From Gracilibacillus caseinilyticus (GTDB lineage Bacteria; Bacillota; Bacilli; Bacillales; Amphibacillaceae), in NCBI RefSeq assembly GCF_022919115.1, contig NZ_CP095072.1, forward strand, positions 2,914,001 to 2,978,000: 64,000 nucleotides of DNA. Direction: 5' to 3'. Below the pieces are notes generated by a model. It was given only the letters and a program-made list of their open reading frames with translations, had not been told where the DNA came from and made no database searches. A program made the position numbers and the translations under genes. Positions 55,563 through 64,000 of this stretch are shown piece by piece (positions within the stretch are counted from its first letter, which is position 1; the number at the start of each line of letters is the position of its first letter).

Positions 55563-55710
55563 AGCTTTGTATACAAATTAGCTAGAAACGGCTAGCATTG
55601 CTATTTACTTATTCATTTTTGTCAACTCATTGAAACCTTTTTGTAACATGATCCGTATGTATTCAATGAGAGGAATTATTACATATTTTTTAGCAGGAAG
55701 GGGAAATAGC

Positions 55711-56709
55711 ATGACGTTAAAACAAGTTTACAGATGGATTGCAATTGTCATCGTCATTATAGTGCTTGGCTTATTTGCAGCCACAAGCTGGTATACCGTC
55801 GATGAATCAGAACAAGCAGTATTAATTACTTTCGGTGAAGCAGAAGAAGCTACAACCGAATCAGGACTTCATTTTAAACTCCCATGGCCCATTCAGTCGG
55901 TAGAGACACTTTCGAAAGAAACCTTCAGTTTGAATTTTGGATATGACCCTGAGCAAGCTGAACAGGCGAATGTAGTCCGAATGATCACAGGTGATGAAAA
56001 CATTCTTCAAGCAGATTTAGTTGTGCAATGGAAGATCATAGAACCAAGTAAGTATTTATTCAGCTCAAGTGATCCTGAGCAAATTTTATACAATGCAACT
56101 TCCGCCTCGTTACGCAGTATAATAGGCTCTTCAACCATTGATGAAGCGTTAACAGATGGAAAAGCAGAAATAGAAAATAAGGTACTCGATTTATTAGTAT
56201 CCGTAATGGAAGATTACGAAGTTGGAATCGCTATTCAAGACGTGAAACTTCAAGAAGTAGATTTACCTAACGAAGAGGTACGTCAAGCATTTATGAAAGT
56301 AACGGATGCAAGAGAAACAATGAATACGAAGAAAAATGAAGCAGACAAATATCGAAACGAGATTTATGAAGAAGCATTAGGGGAAAAAGATGCGATTATT
56401 ACAAGAGCAGAAGGGGATAAGATTGAGCGAGTTGAAAGAGCTCGCGGAAATGTGGCAGAGTTCAATGCCTTGTACAACGCGTACAGCGATAATCCAAATG
56501 TCACCAGACAACGCCTCGTGTTAGAAACCTTAGATCAAGTGTTACCAAATGCGAACATTTATATCATGAATGATGATGGCAATACAATTAAGTATTTACC
56601 AATTGGTGAGAATGCATCGAAAAACACACCACCTGTTACCGAATCCTCAGAAGATGATACGACGGAAGAGGAAAATACGAATGAACAGGAGGAAAATAAT
56701 AATGGTTGA
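55711..56709 (+). CDS. hflK: Membrane protease modulator HflK (SPFH/prohibitin)
   Basis: 332 residues: one N-terminal transmembrane helix (about 10-30), SPFH domain (about 35-210; YTVDESEQAVLITFGEA, LHFKLPWPIQSVETLSKE), a helical coiled coil and an Asn/Glu-rich tail. With HflC it forms a membrane cage around FtsH in E. coli; in Bacillus the role is less studied. The start is ATG 55711 after AAGGGG; in-frame codons further up lack a site and family sequence. Overlaps hflC by 8 bp. Confidence 0.92.
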   Translation: MTLKQVYRWIAIVIVIIVLGLFAATSWYTVDESEQAVLITFGEAEEATTESGLHFKLPWPIQSVETLSKETFSLNFGYDPEQAEQANVVRMITGDENILQADLVVQWKIIEPSKYLFSSSDPEQILYNATSASLRSIIGSSTIDEALTDGKAEIENKVLDLLVSVMEDYEVGIAIQDVKLQEVDLPNEEVRQAFMKVTDARETMNTKKNEADKYRNEIYEEALGEKDAIITRAEGDKIERVERARGNVAEFNALYNAYSDNPNVTRQRLVLETLDQVLPNANIYIMNDDGNTIKYLPIGENASKNTPPVTESSEDDTTEEENTNEQEENNNG

Positions 56710-57634
56710 TGATAATAATGTTTTTGAAATGAAAAAGAAATCACCGAAAGAAATTAGACGATTAGTGAAGATAGGCTTGGCTATTTTGTTTACGGTTATT
56801 CTCCTTTTTCTAGTGTTCAGCAGTATGTTTGTAGCGAAAGAAGGCGAATATAAAGTGGTGCGGCAGTTTGGTGAGGTTGTACGAATCGTGGATGAACCAG
56901 GCCTGAATTTCAGAATTCCACTATTACAAACGGTATCAACATTGCCAAACAAAAAATTAGTCTATGACGTAATGGAGCGAGAAATTAATACATTAGATAA
57001 AAAACGGATGATCATTGATAATTATGCTATTTGGGAAATTACCGATCCGGCATCGATGATCGCTAACGCTAAAACAGAAATGGGTGCAGAAGCAAGAATG
57101 GGTGAGTTTATCTTTTCTGTGATCCGTTCAGAATTAGGTTCAATGGATTATGATGAGATTATAAATGATGAAGGTAGTACGAGAGGTGACTTAAACCAGA
57201 GGGTTACCCAGAAAGTGAACGAGTTGCTGGTCAGAGATAATTATGGTATTCAAGTAGATGATGTTCGCATTAAACGGACTGATTTACCAGAGGAGAATGA
57301 GCAATCCGTCTTTAACCGTATGATTTCCGAACGTGAATCGCAAGCACAGCAATACTTATCTCAAGGTGAAGCTGAAAAAAGCAGGATCAGTGCAAATGCA
57401 GAACGGGATGTAACGGAAATGATTTCAAAGGCGAACGCTGAAGCAGAACAGATTCGTGCCGAGGGGGAATTAGAAGCCTCTGAGATGTATAACGAAGCAT
57501 TCTCACAAGACGAAGAATTTTATCAATTGTATCGGACGCTTGAATCCTACAAAAAGACAATTGACGGAGAAACGACGATTATTATCCCGCAAGGATCACC
57601 ATATGCGGACATATTGTTAGGGTATACCGAATAA
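56702..57634 (+). CDS. hflC: Membrane protease modulator HflC (SPFH/prohibitin)
   Basis: 310 residues: transmembrane helix (about 20-42), SPFH domain with FVAKEGEYKVVRQFGEVVRIVDEPGLNFRIP, coiled-coil region rich in Ala/Glu (AEKSRISANAERDVTEMI) and C-terminal TIIIPQGSPYADILLGYTE, typical for HflC. The start is ATG 56702 with AGGAGG. Overlaps the end of hflK by 8 bp, so the two are coupled. Confidence 0.93.
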   Translation: MVDDNNVFEMKKKSPKEIRRLVKIGLAILFTVILLFLVFSSMFVAKEGEYKVVRQFGEVVRIVDEPGLNFRIPLLQTVSTLPNKKLVYDVMEREINTLDKKRMIIDNYAIWEITDPASMIANAKTEMGAEARMGEFIFSVIRSELGSMDYDEIINDEGSTRGDLNQRVTQKVNELLVRDNYGIQVDDVRIKRTDLPEENEQSVFNRMISERESQAQQYLSQGEAEKSRISANAERDVTEMISKANAEAEQIRAEGELEASEMYNEAFSQDEEFYQLYRTLESYKKTIDGETTIIIPQGSPYADILLGYTE

Positions 57635-57635
57635 G

Positions 57636-57671
57636 AAAACCTCGGAGACAAAGTAGTCTCCGAGGTTTTTA
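57636..57671 (+). terminator. Terminator of hflKC
   Basis: Perfect stem AAAACCTCGGAGAC (57636-57649) / GTCTCCGAGGTTTT (57656-57669), 6-nt loop and following Ts. Confidence 0.92.
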
Positions 57672-57754
57672 TTGTAAGCAACGAAAGTATATAATGACAG
57701 TCATTAAGGTGATTGACAGAAGTGAATCGCACGAAAGAACGGAAAATAGATTCT

Positions 57755-57941
57755 TATAATATGGATTCTGTAAATTGGATCTGTATGTCAATGGGTAATT
57801 TTGATTAGAAGTATGTGCTTAGCAAAGCTTCGGAAATATACTTCGTGCTCGCAGGACGCGAAGTGGTTGGCCGGAGCGATATTTTAGCACATTAATGATT
57901 TCAAAATTACCATTAAGCCAGTTATCATAATCCGTATTATA
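57755..57941. repeat. MITE-like repeat copy H (short form)
   Basis: Ends TATAATATGGATTCTGTAAA (57755-57774) and TATCATAATCCGTATTATA (57923-57941), 187 bp. The inside is AAAGCTTCGGAAATATACTTCG joined to GGACGCGAAGTGGTTGGCCGGAGCG, i.e. the two ends of the long form without the middle. The rest of the gap to polA has no gene. Confidence 0.88.
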
Positions 57942-58160
57942 GGTAGCTTTATATAGTTTAGTTAGGGATTGAATAGAAAGTTCGATTTTTTAATGGATAA
58001 AGGGATATGAAATTCGAATTTGGTTGAGACGGAACAGAATTTTATTCGTATTACTAACATGTATGATGGTCATGCCGGGCAAGAATGACGAATATTTTCT
58101 TCTTGACAGCAATCATGGTAAAATGAAAGCAATGTTTTTATGAAAAAGGAGATCGGTAAC

Positions 58161-60800
58161 ATGGCAAACAAGCTAATTTTAATTGATGGAAACAGTATCG
58201 CTTATCGCGCTTTTTTCGCATTGCCGTTATTAAATAACGATAAAGGCGTGTATACCAACGCTGTCTATGGATTTACAACGATGTTATTACGAATGCTTGA
58301 AGAGGAACAGCCTACACATGTGTTGGTAGCATTTGATGCTGGCAAGACCACCTTCCGTCACGAAACCTTCAAAGAATACAAAGGTGGTCGTGAGAAAACA
58401 CCATCCGAACTAAGTGAACAATTTCCGCTGCTGCGTGAACTGTTAGATGCCTTCGAGATCAAGCATTATCAGCTGGAGAAATTTGAAGCAGATGATATTA
58501 TCGGAACAATTGCTAACGAGGCGAAGGATAAAAATTGGCAAGTTAAAGTTGTCTCTGGTGATAAGGATTTACTGCAGCTAGTTTCTAAGCAAGTGGACGT
58601 GCGTCTGACAAAGAAAGGTATTAGCGATGTCATGACTTATACTCCGGAAACGTTGAAAGAAGATATGGAAGTAAGAGCTGACCAAATTATTGACTTAAAG
58701 GCATTAATGGGTGACAAATCAGATAATATTCCTGGTGTTCCAGGAGTCGGACAGAAAACAGCTGTTAAGTTATTGAAACAGTTCGATACTATTGAGAATC
58801 TTTATGAGCATCTGGACGACGTTTCGGGACAGAAGCTGAAAGAAAAATTAGCCGGTAATAAAGAATTCGCATTTATGAGTAAAGAGCTTGTTACCATTAA
58901 TCAATCTTCTCCAATTAAGATTTCTGCAGAAGACACAATATATGAAGGGTATCAGGACCAAACTGTGAAAGACTTTTTCATCGACCTAGGTTTTCAGTCA
59001 TTACTCAATCGTATCGATGGTGGCAGTGAAGAAGAAGCAGAGCATACAGAATTGGCTGATATATCTTACGAAGTCATAACGAACATAACAGCTGATCTCT
59101 TTACAGGACGTGACGCTTTTGAAATCGAGATTCTGAATGAAAACTATCATATCGAAAAGATGCTCGGTGCATCACTAGTAAATGATAAAGGCAGTTATTT
59201 TCTTCCGATAGATGTCTTGGAAAAGTCGGACGTATTTAAAGAGTGGGCAAGTGATGACAGCCAGAAAAAATATGTCTTTGATGCAAAGAAAATAAAAGTA
59301 TTACTTAACCGTATCGGCATGGACATGCAAGGGGTTGCTTTTGATACATTATTAGCTTCCTATTTGATCAATCCATCTGAAAACAATCATGATATCCCTG
59401 CAATCAGTCACCGATTTGGTGAGAAAGACATCCACTTTGATGAAGAAGTGTATGGAAAAGGTGCGAAAAAAGGAGTACCTGATGATGGAGCAGCACTTCA
59501 AGAACATATTGTCCGAAAAACAATGATGCTGTTCCGGTTGAAAAAACAGATGCAAGAAGCTTTACAGGAAAATAAACAATTAGAGCTTTTAATGGATTTA
59601 GAATTGCCACTTGCACTCGTACTCGGAGAGATGGAAGCAACAGGTGTGAAGGTGGACAAGCAGCGTCTGATCGATATGGGGAAAGAATTAAAAGAGACGC
59701 TTAGCCAGTTGGAGAAGGATATTTATGAACTGGCAGGGAAAGAATTTAATATTAATTCACCAAAGCAATTAGGGCCTATTTTGTTTGAGGAGTTAGAGCT
59801 GCCTGTCATTAAGAAAACGAAGACAGGTTATTCTACCGCAGCGGATGTTTTGGAGCAGCTGCAAGGTAAGCATGCGATTATTGATAAATTACTTCATTAT
59901 CGTCAACTAAAGAAACTTGATTCCACCTATATCGCGGGTTTACTCAAAGTCATTCATGAAGATACCAATAAGATTCACACACGATTTAACCAAGCATTGA
60001 CGCAGACGGGCAGACTTAGTTCCATTGACCCCAATCTGCAAAATATACCAATTCGGATCGAAGAAGGAAGAAAGATACGTCAAGCATTTATTCCGTCTAA
60101 AGAAGGTTGGAAGTTAATCGCAGCCGATTACTCCCAAATCGAATTGCGTGTGTTAGCACATATTGCTAAAGATGAGAAATTACAAGCTGCCTTTAAACAG
60201 GATAAAGACATCCATACTCAAACAGCGATGGACGTGTTCCATGTAGCAGAAGATGAAGTAACTTCAAATATGAGGCGTCAGGCAAAAGCCGTTAACTTCG
60301 GAATTGTTTATGGAATCAGTGATTACGGTTTATCACAAAGTCTAGGAATTACCAGAAAAGAGGCAAAATCCTTTATTAGTCGCTATCTCGAAAGTTATCC
60401 AGGTGTACAGGAATATATGGATGAAATTGTGCAAGAAGCGAAGCAACAAGGTTATGTCACAACGATAATGAACAGAAGAAGGTATTTACCAGATATCACG
60501 AGTCGTAATTTTAATCAGCGAAGCTTTGCAGAACGCACAGCGATGAATACACCAATTCAAGGAAGTGCTGCTGATATTATTAAATTAGCGATGATTGAAT
60601 TGGATCGACGTTTAAAAGAAGATCAATACCAGGCGAATTTACTGCTACAAGTCCACGATGAGCTTATATTAGAAGTGCCGGACGAGGAATTAGACACTAT
60701 CTCCAATCTGATTGTCGAGGTCATGGAGCAAGCACTCGATTTAAACGTACCTCTCAAGGTCGATGTCGAATATGGAGATACTTGGTATGATGCAAAATAA
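58161..60800 (+). CDS. polA: DNA polymerase I
   Basis: 879 residues (B. subtilis 880). 5' nuclease domain (1-290; LILIDGNSIAYRAFF, FEADDIIGT, GVPGVGQKTAVKLL), a 3'-5' exonuclease-like domain (about 310-470) without the catalytic D-x-E residues, as in other Bacillus Pol I, and the family A polymerase domain (AADYSQIELRVLAHIA, RRQAKAVNFGIVYGIS, LLQVHDELILEVP). Removes primers and fills repair gaps. The start is ATG 58161, 9 nt after AAAAGGAG. Followed by mutM after 12 bp: a repair operon. Confidence 0.97.
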   Translation: MANKLILIDGNSIAYRAFFALPLLNNDKGVYTNAVYGFTTMLLRMLEEEQPTHVLVAFDAGKTTFRHETFKEYKGGREKTPSELSEQFPLLRELLDAFEIKHYQLEKFEADDIIGTIANEAKDKNWQVKVVSGDKDLLQLVSKQVDVRLTKKGISDVMTYTPETLKEDMEVRADQIIDLKALMGDKSDNIPGVPGVGQKTAVKLLKQFDTIENLYEHLDDVSGQKLKEKLAGNKEFAFMSKELVTINQSSPIKISAEDTIYEGYQDQTVKDFFIDLGFQSLLNRIDGGSEEEAEHTELADISYEVITNITADLFTGRDAFEIEILNENYHIEKMLGASLVNDKGSYFLPIDVLEKSDVFKEWASDDSQKKYVFDAKKIKVLLNRIGMDMQGVAFDTLLASYLINPSENNHDIPAISHRFGEKDIHFDEEVYGKGAKKGVPDDGAALQEHIVRKTMMLFRLKKQMQEALQENKQLELLMDLELPLALVLGEMEATGVKVDKQRLIDMGKELKETLSQLEKDIYELAGKEFNINSPKQLGPILFEELELPVIKKTKTGYSTAADVLEQLQGKHAIIDKLLHYRQLKKLDSTYIAGLLKVIHEDTNKIHTRFNQALTQTGRLSSIDPNLQNIPIRIEEGRKIRQAFIPSKEGWKLIAADYSQIELRVLAHIAKDEKLQAAFKQDKDIHTQTAMDVFHVAEDEVTSNMRRQAKAVNFGIVYGISDYGLSQSLGITRKEAKSFISRYLESYPGVQEYMDEIVQEAKQQGYVTTIMNRRRYLPDITSRNFNQRSFAERTAMNTPIQGSAADIIKLAMIELDRRLKEDQYQANLLLQVHDELILEVPDEELDTISNLIVEVMEQALDLNVPLKVDVEYGDTWYDAK

Positions 60801-60812
60801 GGAGCTATAACG

Positions 60813-61646
60813 ATGCCAGAGTTACCCGAAGTAGAAACGATAAGACAAACATTAAAACAGCTAGTCATTGGAAAAACAATTGAATCAGTCGAGGTCATGT
60901 GGCCGAAGATTATTCAGGAACCAGATGATAGCCAGCAATTTGGTCAAGCAATCATCAATCAAACGATTCAGGATATTAGAAGAAAAGGGAAATTTCTATT
61001 GTTTGATTTAGACGAGCACGTATTAGTGTCCCATCTTCGTATGGAAGGAAAATACGGTGTGCATCCTGCAGAAGAAACGGTGATGGACCATACACATGTT
61101 ATTTTTCATTTCACTGATGAAACCGATCTGCGCTATCGGGATGTACGTAAATTTGGAACGATGCATTTGCAGGAGAAAGGTTCTGAAGAAACGAAAAAAC
61201 CATTGCTTTTATTAGCGAAAGACCCACTTGAAGCTGATTTTTCATTGAAGCACTTTACAGAAAAAGTGCAAAAGAGTGAACGGAATATTAAGAACATTTT
61301 ACTCGATCAATCGGTTATTGCTGGTTTAGGAAATATTTATGTCGATGAAACATTATTCCTAGCCGGTGTTCATCCTTTAACGAAGGGAGTCAGCTTAACA
61401 ACAGAACAAATATTAAAAATCAAAGAAGCTGCTGTCCTTACTTTACAGGATGCGGTGAAGCAAGGTGGAACAACCATTCGTTCCTACGTAAACAGTCAAG
61501 GACAAATCGGCATGTTTCAACAGAAGTTAAATGTATATGCACAGAATGGTAAACCATGTCATCATTGTGAAGACACAATTACTAAAATAAAAGTAAATGG
61601 CCGTGGCACCCATTATTGCCCGACCTGTCAGCCGCAACCGCTCTAA
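60813..61646 (+). CDS. mutM: Formamidopyrimidine-DNA glycosylase
   Basis: 277 residues. N-terminal MPELPEVETI with the catalytic Pro2/Glu3, conserved Lys in HLRMEGKYGV near 73, helix-two-turn-helix with NIYVDETLFLAGVHP near 170 and a C-terminal zinc finger C-H-H-C ... C-P-T-C. Excises 8-oxoguanine and formamidopyrimidines. Cotranscribed with polA, ribosome-binding site AAGGAG. Confidence 0.97.
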   Translation: MPELPEVETIRQTLKQLVIGKTIESVEVMWPKIIQEPDDSQQFGQAIINQTIQDIRRKGKFLLFDLDEHVLVSHLRMEGKYGVHPAEETVMDHTHVIFHFTDETDLRYRDVRKFGTMHLQEKGSEETKKPLLLLAKDPLEADFSLKHFTEKVQKSERNIKNILLDQSVIAGLGNIYVDETLFLAGVHPLTKGVSLTTEQILKIKEAAVLTLQDAVKQGGTTIRSYVNSQGQIGMFQQKLNVYAQNGKPCHHCEDTITKIKVNGRGTHYCPTCQPQPL

Positions 61647-61714
61647 CCGCTCACATGTTTCTGATTACGCCATACTATATAGGGATGAACTGATAAAAAG
61701 GAGTAATCAGAAAT

Positions 61715-62302
61715 ATGATGTTGCCGTTATTGCTTTTTGCGATCAGTATGGATAGTGTGCTGGTGGCTTTTACTTACGGGTTACGTGGATTAACGTTACC
61801 CGCGAAAGAATTAGTGAAAATATCGTTCACAGTCGCGGTTTTCTTTGGGATTTCTATGGGATTTGGTTCGGTATTAGCTTCTTTCATTTCGATTAATTTG
61901 ATGGAATTAGCCGGAGGTTTTATATTAACGATCGTCGGTCTCTGTTTAATTGTGTCATTACTGCAGAAAGAATCGGAGAAGAAAATCCCCTTTCCTATTA
62001 AAATCTTAAAAAAGCCAATGGAGGCAGATATTGACCGTTCCGGGAACATTAACGGAATGGAGCCATTTCTAATTGGAGTCGCCCTGTCACTTGATTCATT
62101 TGGGGCAGGGATTGGTATTTATCTGTTAGGGGCTTCTCCTATTTTTACTCCAATACTAGTCGGTTTTATTACAGCTTTTTGTCTTTTTGTCGGGGTGTAC
62201 ACCGGCAAGTATTTTGCCAATAGTAAGGGGCTGGGCAAAATGTCTTTCTTGCCAGGCTGCCTATTGGTCATCATCGGTATTTGGAAAATGATAGTAGTAT
62301 AG
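61715..62302 (+). CDS. ytaF: Sporulation membrane protein YtaF (MntP-like)
   Basis: 195 residues, six helices in two similar halves: LLLFAISMDSVLVAFTYGLRG at the start and FLIGVALSLDSFGAGIGIYLLG in the second half repeat the same S-x-D-S motif, as in MntP manganese exporters. YtaF is the spore-associated member; its ligand is unproven. AAAAGGAG precedes the ATG. Lies in the mutM-coaE gene run. Confidence 0.9.
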   Translation: MMLPLLLFAISMDSVLVAFTYGLRGLTLPAKELVKISFTVAVFFGISMGFGSVLASFISINLMELAGGFILTIVGLCLIVSLLQKESEKKIPFPIKILKKPMEADIDRSGNINGMEPFLIGVALSLDSFGAGIGIYLLGASPIFTPILVGFITAFCLFVGVYTGKYFANSKGLGKMSFLPGCLLVIIGIWKMIVV

Positions 62303-62370
62303 TATGTAGGCCGCTTTGGCGGCTATTCTTCGAATGGACAAGCATAGATTAAGGTAAAGGGTGAACCAAA

Positions 62371-62970
62371 TTGATCATTGGATTAACAGGGAATATTGCT
62401 ACAGGAAAATCAACCATCAGCGAGATGTTTTTAAACCATTATCATATTCCGGTAATTGACGCCGATATCGTTTCCAGAGAAGTGGTAGAACCTGGCGAAC
62501 AAGCACTACTGGAAATAACCAAAGTATTTGGCTCTGATATATTGCTTGAAGATGGGCGTTTAAATCGCGCAGAGCTCGGAAATATTATATTTAAAGAGAA
62601 AGAAAAGAGGCAAATGCTAAATGAGATCGTTCATCCAGCTGTTAGACAGCGAATGCTACATAAGAAGGACAAGCTCTATAGCGAAGGTTATCAGACCATT
62701 GTGATGGACATTCCTCTTCTTTTCGAAAACAACTTAACCTATTTAACAGATAGAAATATTGTCGTATATACGATAGAAGCTATCCAGTTGAAGCGATTAA
62801 TGAAACGAAATCAGTTAACAGAAGAACAAGCAAAAGATCGAATGAAAAGTCAAATGGATATCAATCAAAAAAAACAGCTGGCAGATGCTGTTATTGACAA
62901 TAGCGGCTCTATAGAAGCGTCTCATCAACAGCTAGAAGTTATCCTGAAAGAATGGGAATTATTAAAGTAG
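62371..62970 (+). CDS. coaE: Dephospho-CoA kinase
   Basis: 199 residues. P-loop G-N-I-A-T-G-K-S-T at 7-15 (often G-G-I-A-S-G-K-S in relatives), IPVIDADIVSREVVEPG near 30, VMDIPLLFENN near 110 and a C-terminal IDNSGSIEASHQQL. Last step of coenzyme A synthesis. The start is TTG 62371 after AAAGGGTG. A small GC-rich hairpin (GCCGC/GCGGC near 62311-62323) lies just before it. Confidence 0.95.
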   Translation: MIIGLTGNIATGKSTISEMFLNHYHIPVIDADIVSREVVEPGEQALLEITKVFGSDILLEDGRLNRAELGNIIFKEKEKRQMLNEIVHPAVRQRMLHKKDKLYSEGYQTIVMDIPLLFENNLTYLTDRNIVVYTIEAIQLKRLMKRNQLTEEQAKDRMKSQMDINQKKQLADAVIDNSGSIEASHQQLEVILKEWELLK

Positions 62971-63004
62971 TTTTGTAAAAAATAAGAAAGCATTTATTTT
63001 TGTC

Positions 63005-63033
63005 TTGCTAAAATCGACAAAAGTAGATATAAT
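63005..63033 (+). promoter_or_regulatory. Candidate promoter of speD
   Basis: TTGCTA (63005-63010), 17-bp spacer, TATAAT (63028-63033). Predicts a leader of about 175 nt before speD. Confidence 0.65.
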
Positions 63034-63059
63034 CTTTTTGCACAAGTTTTCTAGATAAG

Positions 63060-63172
63060 ATTTGTCAGGGTATGTTAAGCTTGTACAAAAGACTTTTGAA
63101 TAATGACAAATGATTAATGCTTAAAGGGTTAGGACCTCTTTGGACTAACTTTCCCCCGTGGCATTTAAGCAT
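63060..63172 (+). ncRNA. Structured leader RNA of speD, riboswitch-like candidate
   Basis: Two consecutive closed domains. Domain 1: perfect 8-bp helix ATTTGTCA (63060-63067) / TGACAAAT (63104-63111). Domain 2: perfect 9-bp helix ATGCTTAAA (63117-63125) / TTTAAGCAT (63164-63172), enclosing GTTAG (63128-63132) / CTAAC (63145-63149) with a CC/GG extension at its tip. The UCCCCC at 63152-63157 can close this inner hairpin against GG 63126-63127, or pair perfectly with GGGGGA at 63202-63207, the speD ribosome-binding site. Not matched to any riboswitch class I know. Confidence 0.6.
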
Positions 63173-63215
63173 AATTATTTAAAAGAATCTGTTGAAATGA
63201 AGGGGGATTAAATGC

Positions 63216-63593
63216 ATGGATACAATGGGAAGACACGTAATTGCAGAATTATGGGAATGTAATATTGATTTATTAAATGATATGGAGACTTTGGAAAGAA
63301 CGTTTGTCAATGCTGCACTTAAAGCAGGGGCTGAAGTGAGAGAAGTCGCTTTTCATAAATTTGCACCATTTGGAGTAAGTGGTGTTGTCATCATCTCAGA
63401 ATCACATTTGACTATTCACAGCTTTCCTGAGCACGGTTATGCTAGTATTGATGTCTACACTTGCGGGAACATTATTGACCCAAATGTAGCAGTAGCGTAT
63501 ATCGAAGAACAATTAGAGGCGAAGTCATCGGAAAAAATTGAGGTGCCTAGAGGTATGGGTGCCGTTCAAATTAAAAATATAAAAGCACAATAG
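63216..63593 (+). CDS. speD: S-adenosylmethionine decarboxylase proenzyme
   Basis: 125 residues, the short bacterial class. Self-cleavage between Glu62 and Ser63 makes the pyruvoyl group from Ser63; His68 and Cys83 complete the active site, with the same numbering as the Thermotoga/Bacillus enzymes. Makes decarboxylated SAM, the aminopropyl donor for spermidine. The ATG at 63216 is 8 nt after AGGGGG. Long structured leader upstream; terminator downstream, so monocistronic. Its natural partner in this window is the aminopropyltransferase at 31.7 kb. Confidence 0.96.
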   Translation: MDTMGRHVIAELWECNIDLLNDMETLERTFVNAALKAGAEVREVAFHKFAPFGVSGVVIISESHLTIHSFPEHGYASIDVYTCGNIIDPNVAVAYIEEQLEAKSSEKIEVPRGMGAVQIKNIKAQ

Positions 63594-63622
63594 GCGATGG
63601 GAAAGAAGAATGGAAGTTAAAG

Positions 63623-63679
63623 AAAAAACCGAACGAAAATCGAATGTTTACTATCACATTCGACTCCGTTCGGTTTTTT
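63623..63679 (+). terminator. Two-step terminator of speD
   Basis: Outer stem AAAAAACCGAACG (63623-63635) / CGTTCGGTTTTTT (63667-63679) encloses a second stem CGAATGT (63641-63647) / ACATTCG (63656-63662); T run follows. Confidence 0.88.
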
Positions 63680-63769
63680 CTTTTTCGGTTTCCATAAACG
63701 GCGAATTATCTGAGTAATGCTTATTTAAAAATGTATCAAATCGAGTGCTTATTCCATTCAACGCTCCGA

Positions 63770-63895
63770 AAAATATTCCCTTTTTTCTCGGGGACGCGTC
63801 TCCCAACTTTGGAAAGAAGATCGCTTGCGTAAGTGGATCTTCAGTTCGCACTGATCCCCCAGGAGGATCGCATTTTTCCTCCGCATAAGGTATCT
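63770..63895. repeat. Related repeat fragment I at the window end
   Basis: Shares strings with the long repeats (AACTTTGGAAAGAAGATCGCTTGCG, AAGTGGATCTTCAG, CCTCCGCATAAGG) but lacks the TATAAT-type ends and the GGTTGGCCGGAGC core. It fills the rest of the window with no convincing gene; a frame on the minus strand across it is judged spurious. Confidence 0.55.
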
Positions 63896-64000
63896 TCATT
63901 GTTATTTTTTTATGTGTATCTGGATCAAAGTGTGAAAAGATTCTGCAAATGTTCGGTTTTTACAAGCGTTTGCTTTTTAGTGCTAAGAATGACTTCTGGG

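Noticed and set aside
63060..63172. The speD leader as a known preQ1, SAM or guanidine riboswitch
   Set aside because: Motifs that I recall for these classes are not present; kept as an unclassified structured leader instead.
63654..63899. An 81-codon minus-strand frame at the right edge
   Set aside because: It lies across the repeat fragment and the speD terminator, has no ribosome-binding site, and its codons follow the repeat sequence rather than a protein family.

Overview
The window looks like a chromosomal segment of a low-GC, spore-forming member of the Bacillaceae, probably from the halotolerant Gracilibacillus/Oceanobacillus/Virgibacillus side. The genus is an inference from gene content, spore genes (an alpha/beta SASP, gerW, ytrH, ytrI, ytvI, ytaF), A/T-rich codon use and the style of the intergenic repeats. 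From about 12.5 kb to the end the gene order follows the Bacillus subtilis rpsD-ytsP-ezrA ... ackA ... dnaE-accDA-pfkA-pyk-citZ-icd-phoPR-polA-mutM-ytaF-coaE-speD region (recalled, not searched). Several genes expected from that order are not here: sppA/yteJ, tpx, mdh and gapB.

Region by region. 1-2.4 kb: the end of a SRPBCC/CoxG-like gene, an AGCS sodium:amino-acid symporter and a small membrane protein. 2.4-11.2 kb: an accessory carbohydrate locus. A six-gene minus-strand operon encodes a solute-binding lipoprotein, two CUT1 permeases, a LacI regulator, an alpha/beta-hydrolase and an S1-type sulfatase. A GH3 beta-glucosidase is divergent to it. Both divergent promoters carry the same GAAACGTTTC-centred operator. 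11.3-12.4 kb: a decayed GNAT acetyltransferase and a small membrane protein. 12.5-26.5 kb: rpsD with its long leader, ytsP, ezrA, an unknown exported protein, the cysteine desulfurase-thiI pair, an SASP with a sigma-G-like promoter, an amidohydrolase, NAD kinase, ytfI-gerW, ytxK and ackA with a CcpA-type site. 26.5-33.2 kb: a membrane protein, a universal stress protein, an SDR lacking its catalytic Tyr, a PspA stress operon behind a sigma-W-like promoter, and a membrane-anchored aminopropyltransferase. 33.2-52.2 kb: ytkL-like hydrolase, ytoI, ytpI, nrnA, ytrHI, dnaE, a GntR regulator with accDA, pfkA-pyk, fxsA, ytvI, ytwI and citZ-icd. 53-64 kb: phoPR, hflKC, polA-mutM, ytaF, coaE and speD.

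The most unusual material is non-coding. At least eight copies of a MITE-like repeat lie in the large intergenic gaps. They have roughly 20-bp terminal inverted repeats (TATAATATGGATTATGTCAA type) and occur as long (about 430 bp) and short (about 180-250 bp) forms; the short forms look like internal deletions. A hairpin inside two long copies keeps perfect pairing while its sequence changes. The speD mRNA leader also contains two nested, perfectly paired helices and a UCCCCC tract that can pair either inside the structure or with the speD ribosome-binding site. This is the layout of a riboswitch-like translational control.

Functional links: SpeD makes the decarboxylated SAM that the 31.7-kb aminopropyltransferase would use. 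The PspA operon lies immediately upstream of that gene. The sugar locus appears to import an intact sulfated and possibly acylated beta-glycoside and strip it in the cytoplasm, because none of its three hydrolases has a signal peptide.
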